Assembly (NCBI GenBank): GCA_019671135.1
Contig: JAHRHY010000022.1
Span: 505,001 to 569,000, forward strand
Reading direction: 5' to 3'
From: Linnemannia hyalina
Lineage: Eukaryota; Mortierellomycota; Mortierellomycetes; Mortierellales; Mortierellaceae
DNA: 64,000 bases
A model generated the notes under the pieces. That model saw nothing but the letters and a program-made list of their open reading frames with translations, was not told where the DNA came from and made no database searches. A program made the translations under genes and the position numbers. Each line of letters starts with the position of its first letter. Position 1 is the first letter of the stretch. This document shows positions 43,095 to 53,296 of this stretch, in pieces.

Positions 43095-45909
43095 TTAGTT
43101 CACAAAAACATCTTTTTTCTTCAAGGCTTCCAATTTTCTTTTGGCGCCCTTATGTCCTCGGTTGGCAGCCTGAGAGAACCACCCCGCGGCCTTTATATAA
43201 TTCCGACGAACACCTTGGCCATTCCTGTAGAGCAGGCCGATATTGTATTGAGCAACGTCATACCCTTGCTTGGCGGCCTTGAGGTACCATTCCATCGCCT
43301 GTGCGTAGTCTTGACGAACACCTTCGCCGTTGTCGTAGAGAAGGCCGATGTTGACTTGAGCGACAGAGTATCCTTTTGCGGCGGCCTTGAGGTACCATTC
43401 CATCGCCTGTGCGTAGTCTTGACGAACACCATCGCCGTTGTCGTAGAGGCACCCTATACGGCATTGCGAGATGGCATATCCTTGTGCGGCGGCCTTGAGG
43501 AACCAATACATCGCCTGTGCGTAGTCTTGACTAACGCCATCGCCGTTTTCGTAGAGAACGCCGATGTTGCATTGAGCGACAGCACATCCTTGTGCGGCAG
43601 ACTTGAGGTACCATTCCATCGCCTGTGCATAGTCTTTACGAACACCTTCGCCGTTGTCGTAGAGAAGGCCGAGGTTGTATTGAGCGACAACTTGTCCTTG
43701 TGCGGCGGCCTTGAGGTACCACTCCATCGCTTGTGCGTAGTCCTGAGGGACACCGCGACCATATTTGTAGTGGACCCCGATGTTGCATTGAGCGACAGCA
43801 CATCCTTGTGCGGCGGCCTTGAAGAACCATTCCATCGCCTGTGCGTAGTCTTGACGAACACCATCGCCGTTGTCGTAGAGAAGGCCGATGTTGTATTGAG
43901 CGGCATAATGTCCTTGTGCGGCGGCCTTGAGGTACCACTCCATCGCCTGTGCGTAGTCTTGACTAACACCTTCGCCGTTGTCGTAGAGAAGGCCGATGTT
44001 GTATTGAGCGACAGCATATCCTTGTGCGGCGGCCTTGAGGTACCACTCCATCGCCTGTGTGTAGTCCTGAGGAACACCGTGACCACGTTTGTAGAGAGCT
44101 CCGATGCTGTATTGAGCGCCAGCAAATCCTTGTGCGGCGGCCTTGAGGTACCATTCCATCGCCTGTGCGTGGTCTTGACGAACACCATCGCCGTTCTGGT
44201 AGAGAAGGCCGATGTTGTATTGCGCGACAACATGTCCTTGTGCGGCGGCCTTGAGGCACCATTCCATCGCCTGTGCGTAGTCCTTAGGAACACCGCGACC
44301 ATGTTTGTAGTGAACCCCGATGTTGCATTGAGCGACAGCACATCCTTGTGCGGCGGCCTTGAGGTACCATTCCATCGCCTGTGCGTAGTCTTTACGAACA
44401 CCTTCGCCGTCGTCGTAGAGAAGGCCGATGTTGTATTGAGCGACAGCATATCCTTGTGCGGCGGCCTTGAGGTACCACTCCATCGCCTGTGCGTAGTCTT
44501 GACTAACACCTTCGCCGTTGTCGTAGAGAAGGCCGATGTTGTATTGAGCGACAGCATATCCTTGTGCGGCGGCCTTGAGGTACCACTCCATCGCCTGTGT
44601 GTAGTCCTGAGGAACACCGTGACCACGTTTGTAGAGAGCTCCGATGCTGTATTGAGCGCCAGCAAATCCTTGTGCGGCGGCCTTGGTGTACCACTCCATC
44701 GCCTGTGTGTAGTTCTGAGGAACACCGCGACCATGTTTGTAGTGAACCCCGAGGCTGTATTGAGCGCGAGCATATCCTTGTGCGGCGGCATTGAGGTACC
44801 AGCTCATGGCTGCTGAGTAGTTCCGCGGGACACCGAATCCTTTATGGTAGAGGGCGCCTACTCTCTGCTGACCAGCTGCGTCTCCTTGCTCGACGGCCTT
44901 GAGGTACCAATCCATGGCCGACTGATAGTCTTGCGCAACCCCCTTGCCGTCCCTGTACATGTCGCCAAGCGCGACCTGGGCGTCCTTGTCCCCTTCACAA
45001 GCACTAATGATCGTCCGTGCCAATTGCAGCGCCACGGACTCATTAGCTGTTGCGCTCTGCCGCCCACGCTGCTGGGAGTTGTTGTCGTTGTCAAGACGAG
45101 GAGTGGTTGGAATATCCTTGACAGCTGGATTTTGATCGTCCAACACTGCTTGCGGATCTCGAGCTGACGGGAATGTAGGGGGTCTGTCGATGCGAGTGTA
45201 ACTTTCCTTCGTCGCCTCTACAGGACCGTAGACATCTACAAGACCGTAGATTGGGTTCTGTCTGACGGCGGATGTTGTAGTTGAAGGGGAACTGGATGAT
45301 GACGTTGTGTTGGGTGTGGAGGTAGCAGTCGTAGTAATGGGTGTCAATGCAATACTGGGTGCTGAGATGGTATCCTGGGATGTATCCTCGATCTTTATGG
45401 CGCTGCCGTCCTGCGGCGGCACTGGTTGAAGATCCGGCTGTCGGACCTGGAGAGAAGCAACCCCCGCATTACCGGTCACTGGAGTATCTACGACCACATC
45501 CAAGACAATATTCGGCACGGCGGTGATCCTGCGAGGCTCAAGGCTAGGGGCGATTTCATTGTCCAATAGAGAAAAAATTAGTATGGTTGTCTTCTTCCTT
45601 CACTACCATCGCCCACGACATGCATTCTAGCCAGCAGTAGCCCGCACAACCAGTCTATACATACATACTATGGTCTATTCCTCTCTGGAACGAAACCACT
45701 CTCGTCTTGTGGCGGACATGAACTGCGTAATCGAATGCCTGAACGATATCGTCCCAGAAAATGAACCCCTTTTGGGTGTCAGGGTCGAGATGTGTGTCAA
45801 CGTGATAGATCTCATCAGGACCGGCAGGAGGGATGGAGTTGGGTGGAACGCCCTTGTTGACGGAGCGGAGTGCCTGGATCTGTTCCTGAGGGCTGTCTCC
45901 TTGTGGCAT
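43095..45909 (-). CDS. Sel1-repeat protein B, expanded, two exons
   Basis: Exon 1 is 45909-45665 and exon 2 is 45543-43095, joined by a GTATGT donor at 45664 and a CCCTAG acceptor ending 45544; the intron is 121 bp. The frame is kept for 897 residues. This exon is needed because the long repeat frame has no ATG near its start. Exon 1 encodes SPQEQIQALRSVNKG and FIFWDDIVQAFDYAVHVRHK. Exon 2 has LEPRRITAVPNIVLDVVVDT, a Ser/Thr-rich linker and seventeen full Sel1 repeats plus a partial one, ending DVFVN. Repeats 4-8 and 9-13 form a duplicated five-repeat block (repeats 4-5 and 9-10 identical). It is a solenoid scaffold by family; the partner is unknown. Confidence 0.87.
43200..44990 (-). repeat. 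108-bp tandem array encoding Sel1 repeats
   Basis: About seventeen near-perfect 108-bp units, so regular that long frames stay open on the opposite strand and in a third frame. Higher-order duplication of a 540-bp (five-unit) block is visible. Confidence 0.9.
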
Positions 45910-47125
45910 CGCACGGCCAAGGAAGTGATAGAAGGATGGGTGGATGTGTGGATGGGTAAGAAGAATTGAAAAGTGTGTTGTGGATGGTGCTAGAGGATGG
46001 GTGTGGGTGAAGAAGTGAAAGGAAAGAAGAAAGAATGGGTGTGCGAAAAAGAGAGAGTGAAAGTGGGAGAAAAGGAGAGGGTGATAGACGAGAAGTTACG
46101 GGAAGGGAGAAGAAGGTGGACAAAGCAGATAGGGAGTGCATGAACAGAGAAAGAGCAAAAGTTCCCGACATGCATTCGTCACAGTGACAACGACAAGTAT
46201 TGGCTGCAACAAAAGGTGGTTCGGAGCAAGAACGACGCTTTGGCCCACCTTTGGTCAGTCATGCGAATGGTCTAGAGGCGTACGTTTTAGTAGAGTTCGA
46301 TAATTTTTTTTCCCAAAGTGACGAGGTAGCACTTAATCTTTTGGTGTTAGATTCTGCACAAGCGAGTGGAGAACAACGTTGCTATTGTTTTGAAGGGCAT
46401 TGTAAGTGAAAGGAATCAAGTGGCTATATTTAGACGGAAAGAAAAAGTGAGAGAAAATATGCTGTCTTTTCAATACCAACCACAATAGGATGGAGAGAGA
46501 GACTTGTCGCCAAGTTGAGCTGCAAGGTCAAACTTCAAGGCCCACAGTATAAACGGTTAGGAGAGATCGTCGGTCCGTTATTTTCGTTGACCCGAATGCC
46601 ATTTTTCAAAGACATCAGAGTGCCTTTGTGTACCTTTTTTTTTTGTTCACTGCTTGTTAATGCCCAGTCCATTTAAATTTCCAGAGCATGATCGCAGGAA
46701 GAGAAAGCAAGAGAGCAAGAGATAGGGGTACAAGGGCATGTTCCATCCTCATCATTTTTTTTGTTGGGAATTATTTTGTTCAGCCTCAAAGGTACCCACC
46801 AATGGATCATCGTTTTTTGTGTATAAAGCGTGGAACAGCGAAATGCTCTTTTTCTTTCATCCTCATCTCACCTCACTCATTTCACGACCATCAACACCAT
46901 ATTTTTAAACAAGACATCCGCTGGTTTTTTTACTCTCTCTCGCCAACATACAAAAACACCCAACCAAACCCAAAGTAGAGGATATCTCCTATCCATTAAG
47001 AGCACTTTGCGCAAAAGCGAGTCTTTATTGGCTAATTCTCTTTTTCTTTAAATGACCCCTGCTAATCTTTCGCTCTATCCAAACTTTTGTTTGACACACA
47101 AAACAGACCTATTCTTTTTTTTATT
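45910..47125. other. Spacer upstream of the Sel1 genes and before the secreted-protein gene
   Basis: 45910-46260 resembles the upstream region of Sel1 A. The rest shows no gene. A possible TATA box lies at 46822-46827. Confidence 0.4.
46822..46827 (+). promoter_or_regulatory. Possible TATA box
   Basis: TATAAA, in a GTATAAAGCG context, is followed by a pyrimidine-rich stretch. It lies about 300 bp before the secreted-protein start at 47126. Confidence 0.35.
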
Positions 47126-47426
47126 ATGCGTGCCTTCGCCCTTCCTCATGGTCCTCTCAGCCGTGGTGTTCCTGGCGCAAGGATCTCAAGCGGACACCGT
47201 CGAGGATTGTAAACAAATGGACGGCGCGGTTGTCAAGTCCCAGAACGGAAAGTTGCCTTGCGTCAAGGCGATGGGGCTTGCCGATGGCTTGCCGATGGCT
47301 TGCCGAGCTGTATCGATCCTGGGGGACCCCTGTAGACATGCACCTACTGGGTGTTGCGACGGCTTGGAGTGTAGAAGATGGGGGGGGGGGGGGGGGGCGC
47401 AACATCGTGTGGTTTGTCTGCCATAA
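47126..47426 (+). pseudogene. Small secreted cysteine-rich protein, frameshifted
   Basis: The ATG at 47126 reads MRAFA and then goes out of frame at a CCC. One base less would give FLMVLSAVVFLAQGSQA, a textbook signal peptide with an AxA-like cleavage site. The mature part reads DTVEDCKQMDGAVVKSQNGK, then LPCVKAMG, LGDPCRHAPTGCCDGLECRR, a Gly run encoded by poly-G (47381-47398), and VVCLP before the stop. The cysteine order matches the relics at 4315 and 11425. Both the frameshift and the homopolymer could be sequencing errors, so it may be functional. Confidence 0.5.
47381..47398 (+). repeat. Poly-G tract inside a cysteine-rich reading frame
   Basis: Eighteen or so consecutive G directly before the last cysteine codon. 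A change in length shifts the C-terminal frame. Confidence 0.85.
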
Positions 47427-48067
47427 AAATTGTGGAATGTGGGATATTGAAGAACCATTGGTACGGAGAACCTGGTTTTGACGCTTATTCTGAAAGAATG
47501 AAAATGTTCTCGTCGAGCGCAATATCCCACGGACTTGTGGGCACTTCCTTTTGAAACGATATATTTAGTATGATCTTTGGATTCGATTCACGGCACGCGT
47601 ACAATTGAAGGACGATCATGCAGGGTACATAAATTTTGTGATACGCGGTCAGCATTTTTGCAAGCGATTGTGAAAATGAGCTGCCATTCCCACATGGCGC
47701 GTGTACATTGCGTAGTAGGCTGTGTACCAAACAGGGCGCTGAACACGAGAGCACGTTGTGGAGAGATGAGTTAACGCGAGTGAACTCGACTGGTAACATT
47801 ATTGATCTCCAAGCCACGTGTTTTTCTTGCGCCAATCAATTGTCAATATGATCAGTTGGTCTTCGCCCTCAAGCCACGTAAGTCCTTGTCCATTCCGTCA
47901 GGATATCAAAAGTGTGTGGATGTTAGGATAAAATAGGAACGGGAGGTGTATCATTATGTGTTTTTGCTAATCTAAACCGTATGCTACTTCCTGTGCGCAC
48001 GCCCCCCCCCCCCCCCCTCCCCCATTACAACCCTCCAAAACCAACCTCCGGTCAACACAAACAACTT
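47427..48067. other. Spacer without recognisable gene
   Basis: No gene seen. A poly-C tract lies at 48002-48017, just beyond the 3' end of the J-protein gene. Confidence 0.5.
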
Positions 48068-50114
48068 CTACACATTGTAGCCAAACTTTTCACGGATGGT
48101 ATCACAGCTCGGCGTCGTCATCCGTTGAGCAGCCTCCCACATCTTCTTATCCGGTCCAAAGAAGCCCATCGCCCGGTTCTGTGCAACCTCCTTCCGCTTC
48201 CTCTCGTTGATACACTCGGTCCGCAAATGCCTCAAGTATGCCGTCTCGACATTCTCCTCCAACTGCGTCAGGATCTGGCGCACCTTCATCCCATTGATCA
48301 CCTGGTTCATATCTACATGGTCCGATCCGGGTGCCATAAACGAGCTCCTGAATTTCCGCTCATTCACAAAGTAAGGCACATGGTGAGCGCTCGTGAAGCG
48401 CGCCGCCTGGTATGATCCGTGAGGTCCCAATGAGAAGTCCGATGACGCTGGTGACGCTGCAGTAGATGAAGAATCACTGTCGGAAAAGAAGTTGGAAGCC
48501 ATCGACATGATAAACAAGAGGATTAGGGGCAAGATCTGTAAGAGGCTTGAGAAGCCACTTGTGCCGCCGCCCACTCCGCCCCCTTGCTGCTGCTGTGCAT
48601 GTTGACGATGCTGTCTATGCTGCGTCTGCTGTGGGTGTGTGCGGAACTGGCGTGTTCCGAATCCTGGTCCTGCAAACGTCGCCGAATGGAAAGCTATAAT
48701 GTATTGTATCATTGGATCACGTTAGGATGGAAGCCAACAATTCATGATGCTCACAGGTTCAAGTCAATGACATCTCAAGGTGCGAAAAGGGAAGGGATAC
48801 TTACAACCGCCAAAGTTGCCGCCGCCAAAGAACATGTTGAAGAGCTCCTCTGGGGAGACTTCTTCTCCGAATCCATTCATGCCATGCATTCCGCCGCCGA
48901 ATCCCTGTGCGCCCATGGGGGAAGCACGATCATAGTTGGCTCCGCTGCTCTTGCCGTCCTCTGGTCCATGCTGATCAAAAATGGCACGCTTCTGGGGATC
49001 GCTCAACACTGTGAATGCCTTCGACACGACTAGTCAAGGAACAACAAAGAAGAGACATGTGAGTAATGACAGGATGTTATTGGTCAGATCGTAAAAGAAT
49101 AGAAAACTGAGAGCACTTTTTTTTGGTGGCCGTTTTTTGTTGGGCATTTTGCGTGTTCCCAAGAAACAACAAGGAAATGATCTAGTTTGTGCCACGTAAG
49201 ACACGGATGTGATCCCGTTGGAACCATCTAGACGAAGTGAAAAAAAGAACGACGTCCCATTACCCAGGAAGGAACGACAAAAAAAAAGAAAAAAAATGTT
49301 GTCGACTTACTCTTGAATGCCTCGTCTGCCCCTGGAGCGCTGTTCTTGTCAGGATGCATCTGCAGTGCCAACTAATGGAGACGAAACAAAAAAAAAAGGG
49401 AGTTCAAAAATCATTGATCAATATTAAAGTTGCATGGCGAATTGGGACTGATCCACTTGTCTGCCTGTTTGGCTAGCTGCCTCTCAATTCACCCCTTTGC
49501 CCTTTTGTTATCCACCCATTCACTCCTTTGCCCTGCAGTTGATTGCCTCTCAACTGTTATTGCTCATCTACTGGCCCTTGTCCATGCATAGCTAGCAAAG
49601 CATCCCAAAATATTAAACTTCACTATACCTTGCGGTAAGCCTTCTTGATATCTGCTTCAGAAGCATCCTTGTTGATCCCCAAGACCTTATAAAAGTCCCC
49701 TCCCGAGGACCGAATCTTCTTGACAGCAGCAACCTGTTCCGGGGTATATTCTCTCTCTGCAGGCTTATGTTCCACAGGAGTAGAGCGGGGTCGTGGAGGA
49801 ACAGATTCAGGACGAGTACGGGACCCTGCCGACGAAGATCCAGGGTTGGGTGAACTCTTTGTGCTGCTGGGGGTTGAGGAGGATGGTTCCGTGGATGGCG
49901 AGAAGGTTGATGAAAAAGAGGCATTGGATGCAGGGGAGGATGTGGATGCAGCTTCTTGGGTATCGACTCTGGTGAGGAAGGCCTTTGCTTCGGGGGTGGG
50001 GAAGAGTGCGATGGACTTTGTGGCAAACTTTCTTGCGCTCGAGTAGTTTCCAGAGCTGAGGTGGCGCCGTGCGATGTCCATGCACCGTTGTGCCTCGTCC
50101 TTGTTAACTTCCAT
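48068..50114 (-). CDS. J-domain (Hsp40) ER-membrane co-chaperone, DNAJB12/DNAJB14-like
   Basis: Four exons, 50114-49629, 49371-49311, 49029-48805 and 48693-48068, keep one frame for 465 residues. The N-terminal helix-rich part (DEAQRCMDIARRHLSSGNYS, ARKFATKSIALFP) matches the DNAJB12/14 start, followed by a Ser/Pro linker. The J-domain begins at DFYKVLGINKDASEADIKKA, with the HPD motif in LQMHPDKN and KAFTVLSDPQKRAIFDQHG. A Gly/Phe-rich region (MGAQGFGGGMHGMNGFG, FNMFFGGGNF) follows, then one membrane span (FSSLLQILPLILLFIMSMAS). The C-terminal luminal-type domain contains YFVNERKF and VETAYLRHLRTECINERKRK. It stimulates Hsp70 ATPase in ER quality control (family knowledge). Confidence 0.93.
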
Positions 50115-51529
50115 TGCCGTTGTATGAGTGATTGTCCTGGTCTGTTGTTGGTTGGCTGTATGTGGTTGGTTGGTTGGGATGTCCTTTGGATGCTGCCAAG
50201 CGGATGGATGACGGTGGAGTGGAGAAAAAAAAAGAAAGATAAAGAAAGGATGATGTGCTGACTTTAGACTGGTTGGTGGTGTGTGTTGAGTGTATGTGGT
50301 TGCAAGTGTGTGGTGAGAACCAACTAACAGAGCAGGGCTGATAGATACCCAAGGACGTCGATCGCTCTCACACTAACACTTGGCACGGCCAGAAGACCAT
50401 GGAAGAAAAGAATTCCTGTCGGGCTTTGAATCATGTGACACAGGTACACCATTGCATCGCACATGCTGCACATCCCCACAATGCTCATCTTCTTACTGCA
50501 GTACGTTGAACTTGCAGGCCAGACACATGGTGCCCTTCAGACGCGAATTGGAGCCACGACCACATAATATACAATCCTCACCCGGAAGTAAAGTACCATA
50601 TGTCTATTGCAATTGATGTATAAAAAATAATAATGACCAGGTAACCCAGTCGCCAATCCACTTGGTCTCTTACTTCCTTATGTCTCTCCTAGTCACCTAA
50701 AGCAAACAAACAAACTGGCTGACCATGACGTGACCTCAATTCGATGACGAATAAGCGTCCTCATAACCATGTCAGCCAAAAAAAAATAAAAAAATACAAA
50801 AAAAACCACCTTGAATAGGATCCCCCTAAGGCTATTTGCCGAAGGGAAAAGCCATTTGTCATGTCGCCATCACAGCCACCACCTCTAATTAAAACAGCCA
50901 GAAACGCGTCTGTCCGGACTGATAGATCCCCTTTAATTTTGTATATATAAAGCTATTGCCGCTGACAAAGAAGTAATAACAACTGCAAAATAATTGGGTG
51001 TGTCCGTGCAGGGGACGTTGGAATAAAAACGTTGAAAAAAGTGACGATTGATGTTGAGCGAGAATAATGGCTGTGTATGTGAAACTAAAATAAGCGCGCA
51101 GGGCCAGGCCCAACGCCGTCATTCATTTTCGTTCTAACAGTAACGGCTAAGGCTTCTGTGAGTGAAGAAGGGATTGGGCTGACCTGAAGTCAATGACTAA
51201 GGTTGCTATTGTTGTTTACCGGTGACATGAGTATATGTTAGACGCTCTCAGTGGAGCAACCCATCACCTTTTCCCTCCACACAACATATTTAATAACCTT
51301 CCTCTTCCACTTCTTCCGGCTACTATTTCCTTTTCTTTCTTCCTCAACTACCTACATCCTTCTCGCTTAAGGCACCACACACGTTCTTTTTTGCCTCTCC
51401 TCTCCTCTCCTCTCCTTGTCAACGCCGATTCCAAACATTCATTCCGCTTATCGCATTCACCCTCCTCCCTTACTCCATTCACTTTTCCAGCCGATACCTA
51501 TAACCCATACAACCAAAAGCACAATTGCA
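50115..51529. other. Spacer with a possible zinc-finger-like fragment
   Basis: The first 250 bp hold the J-protein leader. Near 50530-50600 the minus strand reads GEDCILCGRGSNSRLKGTMC then LACKF, a CxxC...CxxC arrangement, but it is stopped on both sides. From 51290 the sequence is the pyrimidine-rich leader of the PAQR gene. No other gene was recognised. Confidence 0.35.
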
Positions 51530-53001
51530 ATGATAGGATCCATGCGACAACGTCCAATGAGGGCTCCCTCCTCGTCTTCCTCGACAAAAGCACTCAACCC
51601 CACTTCAGCAACAGCAGCGACAGCAACCGCTCTCCTCCATCGCCACCAAGAGCACTCGCCCTTGTCTGAAACACCGCCCACCAATCCCGCCACTTCAAAA
51701 ACTCAATTCTCCGCCACCAAAAATGATACCCCCTCCTCTAGCAAGGGCCAAGAAAACGGCAACGACAATGACGACGACAACGGAGGAGGCTCCTTTCTAG
51801 AACTAGACTGTCACGACATCCTGCAGAACATGCAACACACTCTAGACAACTCGCTCCAAAAGACTACCAAGACCTGGCGGTCCACAAAGGCCACCGCTAA
51901 CGAGAAAATCCGAGAGGTCGAGCATCAGGTTGCAGAGACCTGGGATACTGCGTCTAGGGCGGCGATTGAGGGTGCAAAACGGTTGTTGCGGTTTGAGGAG
52001 TTGCCCGAGGAGTGGCAGATGAATCCGTATATTCTTACTGGGTAAGTTGAAAGCAAGGAAAGAACGAGATCTTTGATTGTGATACCCTGTCTCTGTGCAA
52101 CCGTTGCTACCTTTCTGACCTTTCTTCCATGCATATAAAAGCACATATCAACGGAAATACTGAGACGCTAACACTAACATCTTTCCGTAATAGTTACCGC
52201 TTCTTATCCTCAAAGCGCCAATGCCTCAAAAGCATCTTCCACATCCACAACGAGACCTGCAACATCTGGACCCACATGCTCGGCCTCCTCGGCCTCATCT
52301 TCCTCTCCCTCCACATCCACACCACCGTCCTCGGCAAATCCCCAACAACAACCCTCTACGACCATCTCGTCTTCTTATTCTTCTTCTTTGCAGCAGCGGA
52401 ATGTCTCATCTCTTCAACCCTCTACCACACTTTTTTGTGCCATTCCCGACTCACCGTCATGCGTTGCGCCGCCACATTCGACTATATCGGAATCGGTGTC
52501 CTGATCACAGCCTCCGTGATGGCGACACTGCACTATGGATTCTTTTGTGACACGACCGAACGTTGGATGTTCCTGTCCTTCTCGGGTGGGATGGGAATCG
52601 TAGGATGCATCATCCCCTTCTACCCAAAATTCGACCTCCCTTCCTTCCGCTACTTCCGAATCTTTATCTTTCTCGGCATGGCCTGCTCGGGTATTCTCCC
52701 ACTCGCCTATGCAGGCCACCAAAAGGGTTGGGCCCCGACCTTGCACTTCATTCAACCTTTCGTCAAATCTGGACTAGCATACTTGACAGGGCTGGTGTTT
52801 TATGGACATCAGTTCCCGGAGAGACAGTTCCCCGGATGGTTTGATCGATGGGGCCATTCGCATCAGTTGTGGCATGTTGCGGTGGTGGCGGGGATTTATT
52901 TCCATTATTTGGCGATAGCCCAGTTCTTTGAGGCAAGATATAGTTTTGGGTGTTTGGCTGTTTATGGAGGTTATGACCATCCTTCTTCTTCGCATTCGTA
53001 G
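51530..53001 (+). CDS. PAQR/adipoR-type seven-transmembrane protein (Izh-like)
   Basis: Exons 51530-52041 and 52194-53001 keep one frame for 439 residues. The first 150 residues are a Ser/Thr-rich, then helical cytoplasmic extension. The domain begins at NPYILTGYRFLSSKRQCLKS. Characteristic motifs are SIFHIHNETCNIWTHMLG, the first metal-ligand region SSTLYHTFLCHS, FDYIGIGVLITASV, and the last WGHSHQLWHVAVVAG with the HxxxH pair. Seven hydrophobic segments are visible. The family (fungal Izh, animal adiponectin receptors) acts in lipid and zinc homeostasis with ceramidase-like folds. The specific ligand or substrate is unknown. The gene ends 295 bp from the convergent methyltransferase gene. 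Confidence 0.92.
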
Positions 53002-53296
53002 ATTCTCCCTTTTTCTTTACAGTAGAACTAGAACCTCCTGATAATGACAACTAATTAATCTGACAAAGCAATCTAAACATTTTATATTTAATGTGTTGTC
53101 AAAGTGTAAGAGCAAACTTACAAGCAATGTGCAGAAGGGTGTGTGTGTAGAGTGTGCGAAAAGTGCATGTGGGCGCAAGGACATGTATGCGAGGGCGAGA
53201 ATGAGCAGGGTGTGAGTGCGAAGAGGGATGTGCGAATGTAGCGAGTATATTAACAGGGTGAGAAGCAAACAGAGGAGAAGCAAAACATCCTCGGCT

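Noticed and set aside
43152..44816. Long plus-strand open frame of 554 codons opposite the Sel1 array, and a third-frame one of 445 codons
   Set aside because: Its repeats follow the 108-bp Sel1 unit exactly. The frames stay open only because the unit is a multiple of three and lacks stops in those phases. There is no start context, splice support or protein-like composition change.
45566..45566. TTG as start codon of the Sel1 B repeat frame
   Set aside because: A conserved upstream exon with matching splice sites gives an ATG start in frame in both paralogues.
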